64,000 nt of DNA from Nocardioides sp. Root140 (GCF_001426745.1 NZ_LMFI01000017.1:1-64000); one strand, 5' to 3'; numbered from the stretch's first letter, positions 16,161 to 26,300 are shown. Notes: a model not told the origin generated them from the letters alone. A program made the numbers and translations.

Positions 16161-18045
16161 GCAAGCACTTGCCGCGCCAGCACTGGGTCTCTCCCTCGGG
16201 GGTGTCCCGCCGGTGGTGCAGGCGACCCGACTGGGTGAGGTCCCGCAAGGCTTCTGGCTGCAGCTGATTGGCGAGTGGGGCTCCGACGGGGAGCGCCCCG
16301 GTCACCAAGTCGTACTTCCGCTGGAGCGGCTGCTGAGCAACATGGGGTGGCTCCGCACCGCCTGTCAGCGCTACGGCGTCGGAATCCGGTCGACCCCCGA
16401 GCTGGACGACCTGCTCCAACAGACCCGAGCGCAGCGTCGCTTGCTGCAGACGGCCCTCTCGGAGCCTCGTCCGCTCGACGCGGACGAGGTTGCGCAGCGA
16501 CTGGTCGGAACGCGTTTCGCGCGAGACCTGCGCACATTCCAGACCCGGGACCTCGGACGGCTCTTAGGGCTGTCCAACGGAGCGAACTTCTCAGTCCCCG
16601 GGGCCGGAAAGACCAGCGTGGCCTACGCCGTCTACGAGAGCGAGCGTGCGGCTGGGCGAGTCGAGCAGATGCTGGTCGTTGCCCCGCTCTCTGCATTCGA
16701 TGCCTGGCAGACCGAGGTGAACGACTGCTTCCCCGAAGGCGAACGACCGGTCGTTGCCCCGCTGGTCGACCAGCCACCGCGCGACGCCGAGGTGCTGGTG
16801 GTGAACTACCACCGCCTTGACAGCCGCTACGAGACGATCGCTAGGTGGGTCGCCAGCAAACCCACCTTGGTGCTCCTGGACGAGGCGCACCGAATGAAGC
16901 GCGGTTGGGACGGGACCTTCGGTAGCGCCTGCCTCAGCATCGCCTTCCTGGCGGCCCGAAGGGACATCCTCACAGGTACACCCGCTCCTCAGAGCCCCCA
17001 GGACCTGATCGCGCTGCTGGACTACCTGTGGCCCGGTCAAGGCCGGCGCGTCCTGCCCGCCGACGCCCTGGTCACGCCGCCACCACCTGATGCCGGCGCC
17101 CAGGTGGCCGAGGCGATCGCGCCGCTGTTCGTGCGGACCAGGAAGAGCGAGCTCGGGCTGGACCAGCCCACCATGCGCGTTGTCGAGGTCGAGCTCGATC
17201 CCCTCCAGGCGGAGATCTACCACGCGCTACGCGATCGCTACGCCGGTGCCTTCGAGGTCAACATGGCCGACCGGGCGACCTTCGCGAGCACGGGCGACAT
17301 CGTGATGTACCTGCTCGAGGCCGCCACCAACCCACAGCTACTCACGGCCGGCTCGGGGGCCGAGGATGCGGTCAGCTTCCGCCACCCCCCGCTCGACGTT
17401 CCGCCCGGCAGCGCGCTGTGGGACCTCCTGCAGCAGTACAACCAGTACGAGACGCCAGCAAAGTTCCGCCAGCTGGCCGAGCTGATCGACGCGAACGCCG
17501 GGCAGGGGCGCAAGACCCTCGTCTGGAGCAACTTCGTGCGGAACCTTCAGGGGCTTGAGCGGATGTTGGCGGTGCATCAGCCCGCACTCATCTACGGCGG
17601 CATCCCCTCCGAGACCGCCGACCCCGCTGCCGCCCGTACCCGCGAGAGCGAGCTCGCCAGATTCCGCACCGACCCTGGGTGCGCCGTCTTGCTCGCGAAC
17701 CCGGCGGCCATGAGCGAGGGCGTGAGCCTGCACCAGGTCTGCCATGACGCGATCTACCTGGATCGCACCTTCAACGCGGGGCAGTACCTCCAGAGCGTCG
17801 ACCGGATCCACCGCCTCGGCCTGCCTCCCGACCAGGAGACCCGGATCACCTTCCTCCTCACTGCGGGGACGATCGACGAGGTTATCGACGCCCGGATCAG
17901 GGAGAAGGCAGAGCGCCTCGGCGAGATGCTCGACGACCCGGACATCAGCACGATGGCGCTGCCCTCGGATGAGGACTACGGGCCGGCGCTCGACTCCACG
18001 GCCGACATGGTCGCTCTCTTCGCCCACCTCCGCGGGGAACAGTGA
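16153..18045 (+). CDS. SNF2-type DEAH helicase/translocase of candidate defence island 1
   Basis: 630 residues. All main superfamily-2 motifs are visible: Walker A in NFSVPGAGKTSVAY (about residue 150), DEAH in VLLDEAHRMKRG, motif III TGTPAPQS, motif IV VWSNFVRNLQ, and motifs V/VI in AAMSEGVSLHQ and QSVDRIHRLG. About 140 residues precede the helicase core and may recognise a partner. The GTG start overlaps the ParB-like gene by 8 bp and the stop overlaps the DUF3883 gene by 4 bp, so the three proteins are probably made in fixed proportion. It likely translocates on double-stranded DNA to deliver or activate the DUF3883 nuclease. Confidence 0.85.
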   Translation: MSEQALAAPALGLSLGGVPPVVQATRLGEVPQGFWLQLIGEWGSDGERPGHQVVLPLERLLSNMGWLRTACQRYGVGIRSTPELDDLLQQTRAQRRLLQTALSEPRPLDADEVAQRLVGTRFARDLRTFQTRDLGRLLGLSNGANFSVPGAGKTSVAYAVYESERAAGRVEQMLVVAPLSAFDAWQTEVNDCFPEGERPVVAPLVDQPPRDAEVLVVNYHRLDSRYETIARWVASKPTLVLLDEAHRMKRGWDGTFGSACLSIAFLAARRDILTGTPAPQSPQDLIALLDYLWPGQGRRVLPADALVTPPPPDAGAQVAEAIAPLFVRTRKSELGLDQPTMRVVEVELDPLQAEIYHALRDRYAGAFEVNMADRATFASTGDIVMYLLEAATNPQLLTAGSGAEDAVSFRHPPLDVPPGSALWDLLQQYNQYETPAKFRQLAELIDANAGQGRKTLVWSNFVRNLQGLERMLAVHQPALIYGGIPSETADPAAARTRESELARFRTDPGCAVLLANPAAMSEGVSLHQVCHDAIYLDRTFNAGQYLQSVDRIHRLGLPPDQETRITFLLTAGTIDEVIDARIREKAERLGEMLDDPDISTMALPSDEDYGPALDSTADMVALFAHLRGEQ

Positions 18046-18965
18046 GCGACGTCAACCACCACCCGCCCGGAAGGTCCACACCAACCGCCTACCAGCTCCA
18101 GGCGGCAGTGTTGGCTGGCCGGGTCTTGGACGCCGCTGGCAACACGGCCGCGTCCTTGGAGTCCAGCTACGACCAACTAGCAACCGGCGGCCTCTACCGC
18201 TCCCAGGATCTTCAGGCCGGTCATCGGCTTCTGCAACGAGCGCACCTGGTCACCACTAACGGCAGCACCTACATCCCCACCCGGACGCTCCTTAGCTTGT
18301 GTGGGCTGCCAGACGACGTGGCCGCCGAGCTGCTCCTCCAGGAACTGCTACTCGAAGAGCCCCCGCTGTGGCTCTACGCGGCGGTGGTTGACGACGAGGT
18401 CCGTTGGGAAAACGTCCCGCAGGCCGACCAGGAAGCCCTCGAGCAACTCCTCGAGGACGCCGCGCGCCGCGAGGCCCTGCTGATGAGCCTCGGCAGGACC
18501 TTGGATGCGGAGCAACTCGCTGATCAGGGTGCCCGTGGCGAGGAGTTCGTCGTCGAACTCTGCAAGCGGCACCTCATCGAGCGGGATCGGCCCGACCTTG
18601 CCGCGGCAGTGAATCAGGTGAGCCTGCGCAGCGATCAACTGGGCTACGACGTCAGCAGTCCCGACACCACCGGGCATCGGCATCGGATCGAGGTCAAGAC
18701 GACCAGCAGCGCCTCGGCCGGGCGCGTGGAGTTCTTCCTCTCCCGTAACGAGGCAGCCGTCGGAGAGAGGGATCCGGCGTGGTCCCTGGTCGCGGTGCGT
18801 CGCAACCGCGACGACAGCCTCGAGCTCATTGGCTGGTGCTCCTCAGTGAACCTGGTGCCGCACCTCCCGAGAGATGTCTCAGCGCAAGGACGCTGGGCTA
18901 GCGTCCGTCTCAGCATCGCCATGACCGACTTCGTGCCTGGCCTTCCCCTCGACGCCACAACCTGA
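18042..18965 (+). CDS. DUF3883 (PD-(D/E)xK-type) nuclease-like protein of candidate defence island 1
   Basis: 307 residues. The C-terminal domain shows the DUF3883 pattern: GARGEEFVVELCKRH (Glu, about residue 167), VSLRSDQLGYDVSS (catalytic Asp) and HRIEVKTTSS (ExK), then VEFFLSRNEA and a final strand region. These are the residues of an Mrr-like PD-(D/E)xK nuclease. The N-terminal 150 residues look like winged-helix repeats (LYRSQDLQAGHRLLQRAHLV), suiting DNA or partner binding. DUF3883 domains are very often found beside helicases in restriction and defence loci. It is the last gene of its operon and converges, 57 bp away, on the methyltransferase operon. Confidence 0.78.
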   Translation: MSDVNHHPPGRSTPTAYQLQAAVLAGRVLDAAGNTAASLESSYDQLATGGLYRSQDLQAGHRLLQRAHLVTTNGSTYIPTRTLLSLCGLPDDVAAELLLQELLLEEPPLWLYAAVVDDEVRWENVPQADQEALEQLLEDAARREALLMSLGRTLDAEQLADQGARGEEFVVELCKRHLIERDRPDLAAAVNQVSLRSDQLGYDVSSPDTTGHRHRIEVKTTSSASAGRVEFFLSRNEAAVGERDPAWSLVAVRRNRDDSLELIGWCSSVNLVPHLPRDVSAQGRWASVRLSIAMTDFVPGLPLDATT

Positions 18966-19022
18966 ACCCGAATCGCCGCGGCGGGCGACGGCCGGGCAGT
19001 GCCCCGCTTGGCGGCTGGCCCC

Positions 19023-21059
19023 TCAGACCCCCCGCGCGCGCCGTCTCTGCGGCTTCAGGAACTCGGCCTCAGAGAGGGCTTCCAAGAACTCCGTCTGCCA
19101 ACCGCTCGGCAGCTCACCTACCGACAACATGTAGTCGGCGACGATGGACAAGAACTCCTGCTCTGCCCCCGTCCCCAGCTCGGGACGATGCTTCACAATC
19201 TCGCGACTCGACACGGGCACAAGGTCCAGGAGGAGGTCGAGTGTGCAGGCGCGGACGTTGCGTTTGGCGTGGTCGGTCTCGTTCTCGCTGTGCACGATCG
19301 TGCAGCCAGCGGCGCGCAGTCCTGCGCTTTGCAGGGCTTCGAGGAGCTGCGCCCACGCCCGCGGGTCGCGGTTGGCGTAACTGAAGATCAGGTGACCGTC
19401 CTCGCGAAGCAAACGGGCCGACTCGCGAAAGATCGACGCGAGCAGCGCGGTGTAGCTGCCATCAGCCACGAGCTGACCGGTCGCGCGGTTCACGACGGCG
19501 TCGCCACCCGACTCAGGAGCAGCAAGGCCGGCCCACGCCTGCAGCGGCTGGGAGAGCTCTCCGTACTGCACATCATCGTGGTAGGGCGGATCGGTGAGAA
19601 CCAGGTCGACTGACCCGCTGGGGAGGAGCTGTCGCTGGGAGCTGCCGGCGACGACCAGAACGTCGGGCCGGTCGAGAGAGTGACCGTCGACGTCTTCACC
19701 GAGCAGGGCAGGGACCGTTGCCGCGCCGGCCTGCAACGGTCCCTGGACCTGCAGCCGTCCGCCGGTGTGCTGTCGCAGCCACTCCGCTGCCTTGACTAGT
19801 TGGACCAGTCTCCGCAGCGTGGTCCCACGCCCGCTGGTCGTGGTGCCCCAGACGTTCGGCTCGACCGGCAGCGTCGTGAAGTTGAAGCGATGACCAGCCA
19901 TGGACTCGTAGCTCTTGAGGTAGTACCGGTCCCACCGGGACAGGTGGCCAGCCATCTCAGTCGAACCGACAACAGCGAGCCGGAGTGCGGCAACCACGCC
20001 CTCGTCCGTTGAGCAACCTGCCGCAAGCTCCAGGAGGCGCTCCACCATGGCCCTTTGCCGGCGGGGATAGAGATCCTCCCATCGGCTGAAGCCGTGACGG
20101 CGGAGCACTGCTGTTTCCTGGCCAGCGGGGATCGTCCCCAGGCTCATGCGGGGCTGCGCGTGCTCGGCGGCCGCGGCAGTCCGCTCACCAGTGGTGGGGA
20201 TCGCCAGCTCCCGTCGTCCTCCGCCGGCGCGCTCGACCAGCACGACCTCCCACTCCAGCCCGGTGGCGGAGGCGCGGGCCTCTAGCCGATCCTGCTCCCC
20301 GCACTGGCAGGTCACCACTCGCCGGGGCGTGTAGACCTGGGCCGGATCGGTTTTCCTGTCGCATGTGGGACAGGCAGAGATCTGGTCGCGGCGAGCCTTG
20401 AAGAGGTGACCGTTTGGGCACGCCAGAAAGGCCTCGGGCAGATTGCGTTCGACGCGACTGGTCAGCGTCACCAAGGCGTGCGGGTAGATCCGCTGCCGAG
20501 TGCCGCAGTGAGTACAGGGGGCGACCGCGACACGGAACGTGTGCGTGACGAGCCCAGGGGTCCCATCGCTTAGCACGGTTCCATATGCCGCCTGGGCACT
20601 CGCGAGAACGCGCTGGGTCAACGCTGCGATTCCATCCCGGAGTGCCTCAGGGTCCGGAAGTGCCAGCATCGAGGCGAGACCAGCAGCGGCCCAGGGGTTC
20701 AGATCCTGCGCGTACACGCTGTGGCCGCGCATTACTGCGGCCAGTGGGATGACACCTCCACCAGCGAACGGATCGCTCACCACCATGCGTCCTGGCTTGT
20801 CGGCACTCACTGCATCGATGATCGAGCCGTTGACTGCCTCGGTACGGCGGGCCCACCACCGGTAGGTGCTCACGGGCGGTAGGTGGATCTCGCGGTTGCG
20901 AACCTCGCGCCTGACGCGCGCACTGACCACTTCAGCATCCAGGTGTCGCAGTGGACTGTGCAAAGCCGGTCGCGAGGGACCTTGGACGCTGTCGTCTTGG
21001 TCTGCTGGGGTTGCCCGTGGTGCCCGGCCACCGCGGGTGCTGGTCGTGGAGCGACCCAT
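19023..21059 (-). CDS. DUF1156-like amino-group DNA methyltransferase
   Basis: 678 residues. The SAM-binding motif is VSDPFAGGGVIPLA (about residue 95) and the catalytic motif is LVLTDPPYHDDVQYGELSQ (about residue 510), so an N6-adenine or N4-cytosine methyltransferase is expected. Between them is a Cys-rich insert (CTHCGTRQ, CPNGH, CPTCDRK, CQCGEQ) that should bind zinc, as in DUF1156-type enzymes. The N-terminus includes REIHLPPVSTYRWWARR, which is typical of the family. The ATG follows the stop of the upstream small gene directly (TAGATG). It is the likely modification partner of the endonuclease-like gene upstream, of the convergent helicase operon, or of both. Confidence 0.85.
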   Translation of the reverse strand: MGRSTTSTRGGRAPRATPADQDDSVQGPSRPALHSPLRHLDAEVVSARVRREVRNREIHLPPVSTYRWWARRTEAVNGSIIDAVSADKPGRMVVSDPFAGGGVIPLAAVMRGHSVYAQDLNPWAAAGLASMLALPDPEALRDGIAALTQRVLASAQAAYGTVLSDGTPGLVTHTFRVAVAPCTHCGTRQRIYPHALVTLTSRVERNLPEAFLACPNGHLFKARRDQISACPTCDRKTDPAQVYTPRRVVTCQCGEQDRLEARASATGLEWEVVLVERAGGGRRELAIPTTGERTAAAAEHAQPRMSLGTIPAGQETAVLRRHGFSRWEDLYPRRQRAMVERLLELAAGCSTDEGVVAALRLAVVGSTEMAGHLSRWDRYYLKSYESMAGHRFNFTTLPVEPNVWGTTTSGRGTTLRRLVQLVKAAEWLRQHTGGRLQVQGPLQAGAATVPALLGEDVDGHSLDRPDVLVVAGSSQRQLLPSGSVDLVLTDPPYHDDVQYGELSQPLQAWAGLAAPESGGDAVVNRATGQLVADGSYTALLASIFRESARLLREDGHLIFSYANRDPRAWAQLLEALQSAGLRAAGCTIVHSENETDHAKRNVRACTLDLLLDLVPVSSREIVKHRPELGTGAEQEFLSIVADYMLSVGELPSGWQTEFLEALSEAEFLKPQRRRARGV

Positions 21060-21392
21060 CTAGTGCCCCGCCTTAGCGCGGTGGTTCCGGACGCTGGCTG
21101 GGGTGCCCGCATAGTTGCAACCCGACTTCGTGCACCGCTCCCAACTACCGGAACGCACAGCGTCCTCGGTGACGGAGTGGTCAGCGTCGTAGCCGTGACC
21201 GTGAAGAAGTTGGGCGACCGAACCTTCGTAGCGGGTAGCCAGGAGCGCGGCCTCGGCCACCTTGTCATGGCCGCGGGCGAAGAACGCACCCAAAGCCACC
21301 TGCTCACCGCAACCGCACCAGCACGTCCCTGTTGGAAGCAACCGCGCACTCTGCGTCGCACTCACACAGACCACCCCTAGCTCAGGCCGCAT
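21060..21392 (-). CDS. Small Cys/His-rich protein coupled to the methyltransferase
   Basis: 110 residues from the ATG at 21392. A longer frame from 21485 exists, but the extra part has AT-rich third positions and contains a palindrome, so it is not believed to be coding. Motifs are CWCGCGEQ, FFARGHDKVAEAALL, HGHGY and CTKSGCNY with a final HRAKAGH, suggesting two zinc sites. Its stop touches the methyltransferase ATG. Small proteins with this C-C-G-C/GHD pattern occur beside modification enzymes; the role is unknown but probably DNA-binding or regulatory. Confidence 0.6.
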   Translation of the reverse strand: MRPELGVVCVSATQSARLLPTGTCWCGCGEQVALGAFFARGHDKVAEAALLATRYEGSVAQLLHGHGYDADHSVTEDAVRSGSWERCTKSGCNYAGTPASVRNHRAKAGH

Positions 21393-21394
21393 TC

Positions 21395-21422
21395 TTGATG
21401 GCGGTTCTAGAACGTCTATCAA
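21395..21422. promoter_or_regulatory. Imperfect 28-bp palindrome at the start of the methyltransferase operon
   Basis: TTGATGGCGGTTCT and AGAACGTCTATCAA form arms matching at 11 of 14 positions around a perfect TTCTAGAA centre. The palindrome ends three bases from the presumed ATG at 21392, where a bound dimer would block transcription or translation. Controller proteins of restriction systems use operators of this kind. Confidence 0.5.
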
Positions 21423-21657
21423 GATAGCAGGCACATGGCTCCAGACATCGAGGGGTTGAACCCGCGTGTCGGGCATGGTGGCCAACCCTGGTCGCTGCCG
21501 CGGCCTCAGATGCTAGGCGCCCTCGCCGACATCACGTCGAGCTGAGATTGACCCGAAACACCGCGGGTCGGCCGCGGCGATCATCGCGTCTCGGGAGAAC
21601 TCCTGCAGTTTCTGAGGAGTCAGCGCCGTCGTGACGATCGCTAGCAGCCAGGTGCCG

Positions 21658-22758
21658 CTACGCCGTCCCGGCGAGTTGTGGAAACGGATCGACCTCGAAC
21701 ATCTCGTCCAGCGTCCCCCTGGTGAACACGCGCCCATCACAATCCCGTACGACGGGACCCAGGGCATCGTTGACCCGGGTCCATCCGAGACCGTCCAGCA
21801 GAGCGAACAGGGGCACGCCACCAAGACGTCCTGCCTCCCCGCGCAGGGAGGCGAACCTCGCGGCCTTGTCCCGGGCGGTGCCGCCGTCGTTGACCAACTT
21901 GACCTCCAGAATGGCCCGCAGAGTGTCGGACTGGTCGAAGAACACGAAGTCCGGCGCCGGCTTCACCGTCAAGTTGAACCTCTGTTGGATCTCTGCCTGG
22001 TTGTGAGCCCCGGTCCGGATGAAGGGCACTGCGCGGTGGTGCAGGCGATCTTCTAGCTCCTGCTCGAGGACGTCGCCGCGTTGGGTGCCGATCGCGTCGA
22101 GTAGTTGGCGGAATGCGCCCCCGTAGTGGCGCTGGTGAAGGAACACCTCGAACGGCACCCCGCCGGTCGAGTAGCTCCGCACGGTGTCCCAACCTTGGGC
22201 CAGGTCGGGGCGTTGCTGCTTCGTACGGCGTCCGTCGTCCGCCTGAGGCCAGAGCGTCCCTTCGATGGCACGACACAGAACCTCCGCGATGACACGCGCC
22301 TCACCCGCCGTCACTGGACTGCCCTCCCGGCCCTGCTCAAACCTCTTCAACCGGTCGTCGCTCAGCGCCGGGAGACTGAGCTCCGTGCCGACCACCTTTG
22401 TCGCCGCAGAGAACTCGCGCCAGATATACCCGAGCAGCAGCCTCCAGACGCCGACGGTGGTCGGTGCGGCCAGGGTGGCCCGCTCGATGTCGGCAACACT
22501 CACCAGGGTGAAACCCTCGGTAAGTCGGAGCGCCTCCAGGAGCGCGGCTCTCACCGGCTCCAAGTCGTATTCCGGCCGCGGTAGAACATACGCGAAGTCC
22601 GGCGTCAGTTGAGGCACGTACAGGCGTGACGCGACAGCGGCGTACACCTCGCGGTGCGAGGCAGTGCCGTACTCCTCCGGGATTTGTCTGACAAGATTGA
22701 TCCGCGCGTTCCACGCGGCGGCCTCGATCGCTGCGACCGTCTGTTCAGTCCTCGGCAT
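21658..22758 (-). CDS. Putative restriction endonuclease with PD-(D/E)xK core
   Basis: 366 residues. The C-terminal part has APDFVFFDQ followed by RAILEVKLVNDGGTARDKAA (Asp about residue 290, ExK about residue 303), a complete PD-x-ExK site with the DGGTARDK extension seen in several Type II-like enzymes. The N-terminal 230 residues are helical and unassigned, presumably for target recognition. It lies upstream of the Cys/His protein and the DUF1156-like methyltransferase on the same strand, so the three may form a restriction-modification set. Downstream, a second frame (21513 to about 21680) with reasonable codon use continues for about 48 residues, hinting at a frameshift near the stop or a separate small gene. 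Confidence 0.68.
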   Translation of the reverse strand: MPRTEQTVAAIEAAAWNARINLVRQIPEEYGTASHREVYAAVASRLYVPQLTPDFAYVLPRPEYDLEPVRAALLEALRLTEGFTLVSVADIERATLAAPTTVGVWRLLLGYIWREFSAATKVVGTELSLPALSDDRLKRFEQGREGSPVTAGEARVIAEVLCRAIEGTLWPQADDGRRTKQQRPDLAQGWDTVRSYSTGGVPFEVFLHQRHYGGAFRQLLDAIGTQRGDVLEQELEDRLHHRAVPFIRTGAHNQAEIQQRFNLTVKPAPDFVFFDQSDTLRAILEVKLVNDGGTARDKAARFASLRGEAGRLGGVPLFALLDGLGWTRVNDALGPVVRDCDGRVFTRGTLDEMFEVDPFPQLAGTA

Positions 22759-23354
22759 GCGGTGACGCTATCCGCAACAGGCCTCATCGACCGCGGTGAC
22801 CCGTCCGGCGACGTCAACGAGCTGCTCACCCCGGTCTACGACCCGGACGTCGGCGGCTACCAGCGCACCTCCGGCTTCACGGTGCCGCCCGAGGTCGTCC
22901 GCATGATGCTGGCGCGCAAGGCCACGATCGAGGAGGCCACGGGCGCCTGGTCCGCGTCGCGACCCCGGCTCGGGTCGGGTCCGACCGGCCCCTTAGCGCA
23001 TCCCGAAGAACGACGCGATGCAGACCACCTGCTTCCGATCGAGCAGAGTCGGCCTGCAGTGCTTGAAGAAGAACCCCCTCCGCGAACTTTGGCATGCTCA
23101 CTACTGGCAGGGCGGGGATTCATGAGGCGGGAATCTCAGCGGGGGAGCGGACCGCCCGGATCGCGGCCAGCGCGACCGCTGTCGCCTACGTCGCCCGGGT
23201 GCCAGAAGCCGGTCTGTGCCGCGCGGGTGGGGCAGATCCGTACCGCTGCGTCCGTGGATCTCGAGCACACACACGAGCCGGGCTCTTGTCGGAGCGAACC
23301 TCTGTGGATGTCAGTCGGCGTAACTAGAGTCTGAGTCCAGCGAAGGGGAATCCG
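22759..23354. other. Gene-poor stretch holding one short gene remnant
   Basis: On the plus strand, about 22773-22950 has almost exclusively G or C in third positions and reads as a piece of protein (cues GDVNELLTPVYDPDVGGYQR and FTVPPEVVRMMLARKATIEE). It lacks a start and runs into non-coding text, so it looks like a fragment of a lost gene; the family is not recognised. The remaining 400 bp hold no convincing gene. A possible -10 (TAGAGT, 23325-23330) precedes the nuclease/helicase gene. Confidence 0.4.
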
Positions 23355-26300
23355 ATGATCGTGTCGAACAACGACATCCTGTGGTCGGCCAGCGACCTCA
23401 CCAGGGCAGCGGAGTGCGAGTTCACCCTGCTCCGTCAGCTCGACGTGAAGCTCGGACGGATCCCCGCGGCCAAGACCGCCGCCGACCCCCTTATGGACCG
23501 CATCGCCGAGATCGGCCTCGAGCACGAAGCCCGCGAACTCGTCCGCCTCAGCAAGGGTCTGGCGCCGTACGACGCGGCGACGGGCCGCGGCGTCTGCCTC
23601 ATCGACTACCCCAAGCCCTACACGGCCGCGCTCCTGGCCGAGCGTCGCGACCAGACCATCGAGGCGCTCAAGGCCGGCGCCGACCTGGTCTGCCAGGCGG
23701 CGTTCTTCGACGGCAGCTTCCACGGGTTCGCCGACTTCCTCATCCGCGACGGCGACGCCTACCGTGTCTGCGACGCCAAGCTCTCCCGCCACGAGCGGCC
23801 GAAGGCTCTGCTCCAGCTCGCGGCGTACGCCGATCAGCTCGCGGCAGTCGGCATCCCACTGACCGACGACGTCGAGCTCCTGCTCGGCAACGGCCGCCAG
23901 GTCAGGTTCCCGCTGAGCGACCTGGCGCCGGTGTTCCGGGAGCGCCGCCAACGGCTGCTGGACCTGCTGCACGGACACCAGGCAGCGGAGTCACCGGCCG
24001 AATGGGGGATGCCGGGCGTGCTCGCCTGCGGTCGCTGCGACGTCTGCAGCGAGGAGGTCGCCGCCGCCAACGACCTTCTGCTCGTCGCCGGGATGCGGAT
24101 GACCCAACGCCGCAAGCTGATGGATGCCGGCATCACCACCATCGACCAGTTGGCCGCGGCCACGTCGGGCATCGACGGCATGTCCGCCTCGACGTTCACC
24201 ACGCTCCATGCGCAGGCAGCGCTCCAGGTCGCCGGTGGCACCGAGGGAGCACCCGTGAGCGCCGACGTCTTCTGCCCCGACCACCTCGCCGTGATCCCGA
24301 AGCCGTCGACCGGCGACCTGTTCTTCGACTTCGAGGGCGACCCGATGTGGAACGACGGGAACCCCGACTGGTGGGGCTTGGAGTACCTCTTCGGTGTCAC
24401 CGAGGTGCCCGAGCACGGCGCCGAGTCTCCGTTCACGCCGTTCTGGGCCCTCGACCGGGCGCAGGAGAAGCAGGCGCTCGAGGACTTCATCGAGTTCGTC
24501 CGGGTCCGCCGCGAGAAGCATCCCGACCTGCACATCTACCACTACGCGGCGTACGAGAAGTCCGGGCTGCTGCGGCTCGCGGCCAAACACGCGACCTGCG
24601 AGGCCGCCGTCGACGAGCTGCTCTCCGCAGGCGTCCTGGTCGACCTGTACGCCGTCGTCCGCGGCGCGATCCGGGTCTCCGCGCCGTCCTACAGCATCAA
24701 GAAGCTCGAACCCCTCTACATGGGCGACGACCTGCGTGAGGGCGACGTGACCGACGCGGCGGCCTCGATAGTCGAGTACCACGCCTACTGCCAGGCCCGC
24801 GACAGCGGCGACGCCGAGGGCGCCGCCAAGCTGCTGGCCGAGATCCGCGACTACAACCGCTACGACTGCGAGAGCACCCGCCGGCTGCGTGACTGGCTGC
24901 TCGAGCGGGCCGCCGAACACGGCGTGACGCCCCGCACCGTCGACCCCGCAGAGGCGAAGCCGTGCGATCTCGAGCTGACCCCGCTCGAGGTGCGACTGCG
25001 TGAAGGCCTACCCGAGACCGGCCGCACCCCGGACCAGCAGGCGCAGGCGATGCTGGCCGCGGCGATTGGCTACAACCGGCGCGAGCACAAGCCGTTCTGG
25101 TGGGCCCACTTCGACCGGCTGTCCTCGGCGCTGACCGACTGGCGCGATGAGCGCGATGTCTTCGTGGTGGAGTCCGCCGACGTGATCAAGGACTGGGCGA
25201 AGCCGACCCCGCGGTCGAGTCCCCATCGCCACGTGCGCCTGGTCGGCCACTGGGGTGCGGGCAGCGTGGTGCGCGACGGCGACCAGGTGAGCACCGTCTA
25301 CGCGAACCCGATAGATGGAGCGCACAACGTACCCGCCAACGCATCGCTGGGCTGCTCGCGTAGCGGAGTCGTGGTCGTCTCCCGTGGGCACGACCACGAG
25401 GGCCGCGACGTCCTGGTGGTCGACGAGACGTTGACGAAGGACTGTGCGCCCTACGACCAGCGCCCCGACGCCGTCGTTCCCGGGCCGCCGCCCGGCACTG
25501 GTGGCATCGACGCGGCCGTCCAGGAACTGGCCGAGGCGGTGCTCGCGCGCGGACTACACCCGCAGCCCGGACTCGACGTCCTGCGCCGCACTCCACCCCG
25601 CCTCACTGGGGGAGGACTGCCGCACGGTGGGGACTCGGTCGACGACATCTTCGACGCTGTGCGCGCCGTGGACCGGTCGTACGTCGCCATCCAGGGGCCG
25701 CCGGGCGCCGGCAAGACGTACGTCGGGTCTCACGTCGTGACGCGGCTGGTGCGCGACCATGGCTGGAAGGTCGGGGTGGTCGCCCAAGGCCACGCGGTGG
25801 TGGAGCACATGCTCGACGCGATCGTGCAGGCCGGGCTGCCGGGTTCTGTGGTAGCCAAGAAGGTCGGCGACGTCGGCGCGTCCCGCGCCTGGACCGGGAT
25901 CAAGGACAGTGGCTACGCGAAGTTCCTCGAGGACAACAGCACCGGCTGCGTGGTCGGTGGCACCACGTGGGACTTCGTCAACACCAAGCGGATCGACCGG
26001 GACTCGCTGGACCTCCTAGTCATTGACGAGGCCGGTCAGTTCTCGCTCGCACACACGCTCGCGGTCTCGGTGGCAGCGCAAAGGCTGCTCCTGCTCGGTG
26101 ACCCCCAGCAGTTGCCGCAGGTCAGCCAGGGCATCCACCCCGAGCCCGTCAACGACTCGGCACTGGGATGGCTCATCGGTGAGCACGCAACGCTGCCCGA
26201 GGACTTCGGCTACTTCCTCGACCTCACCTGGCGCATGCACCCCGACCTGGCCGAGAAGGGCTCGACGCTCTCCTACGAGGGCCGGCTCCGAGCGCACCCG

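Noticed and set aside
16153..18965. Assignment of the ParB-like/SNF2/DUF3883 set to Zorya, Dnd or DISARM
   Set aside because: No ZorA/B motor proteins, no DndC/D/E and no DrmA/DrmB homologues are present in the window.
18966..19022. GGGCAGTGCCC as a bidirectional terminator between the convergent defence operons
   Set aside because: The five-base arms leave a one-base loop, which cannot fold, and there is no T-run.
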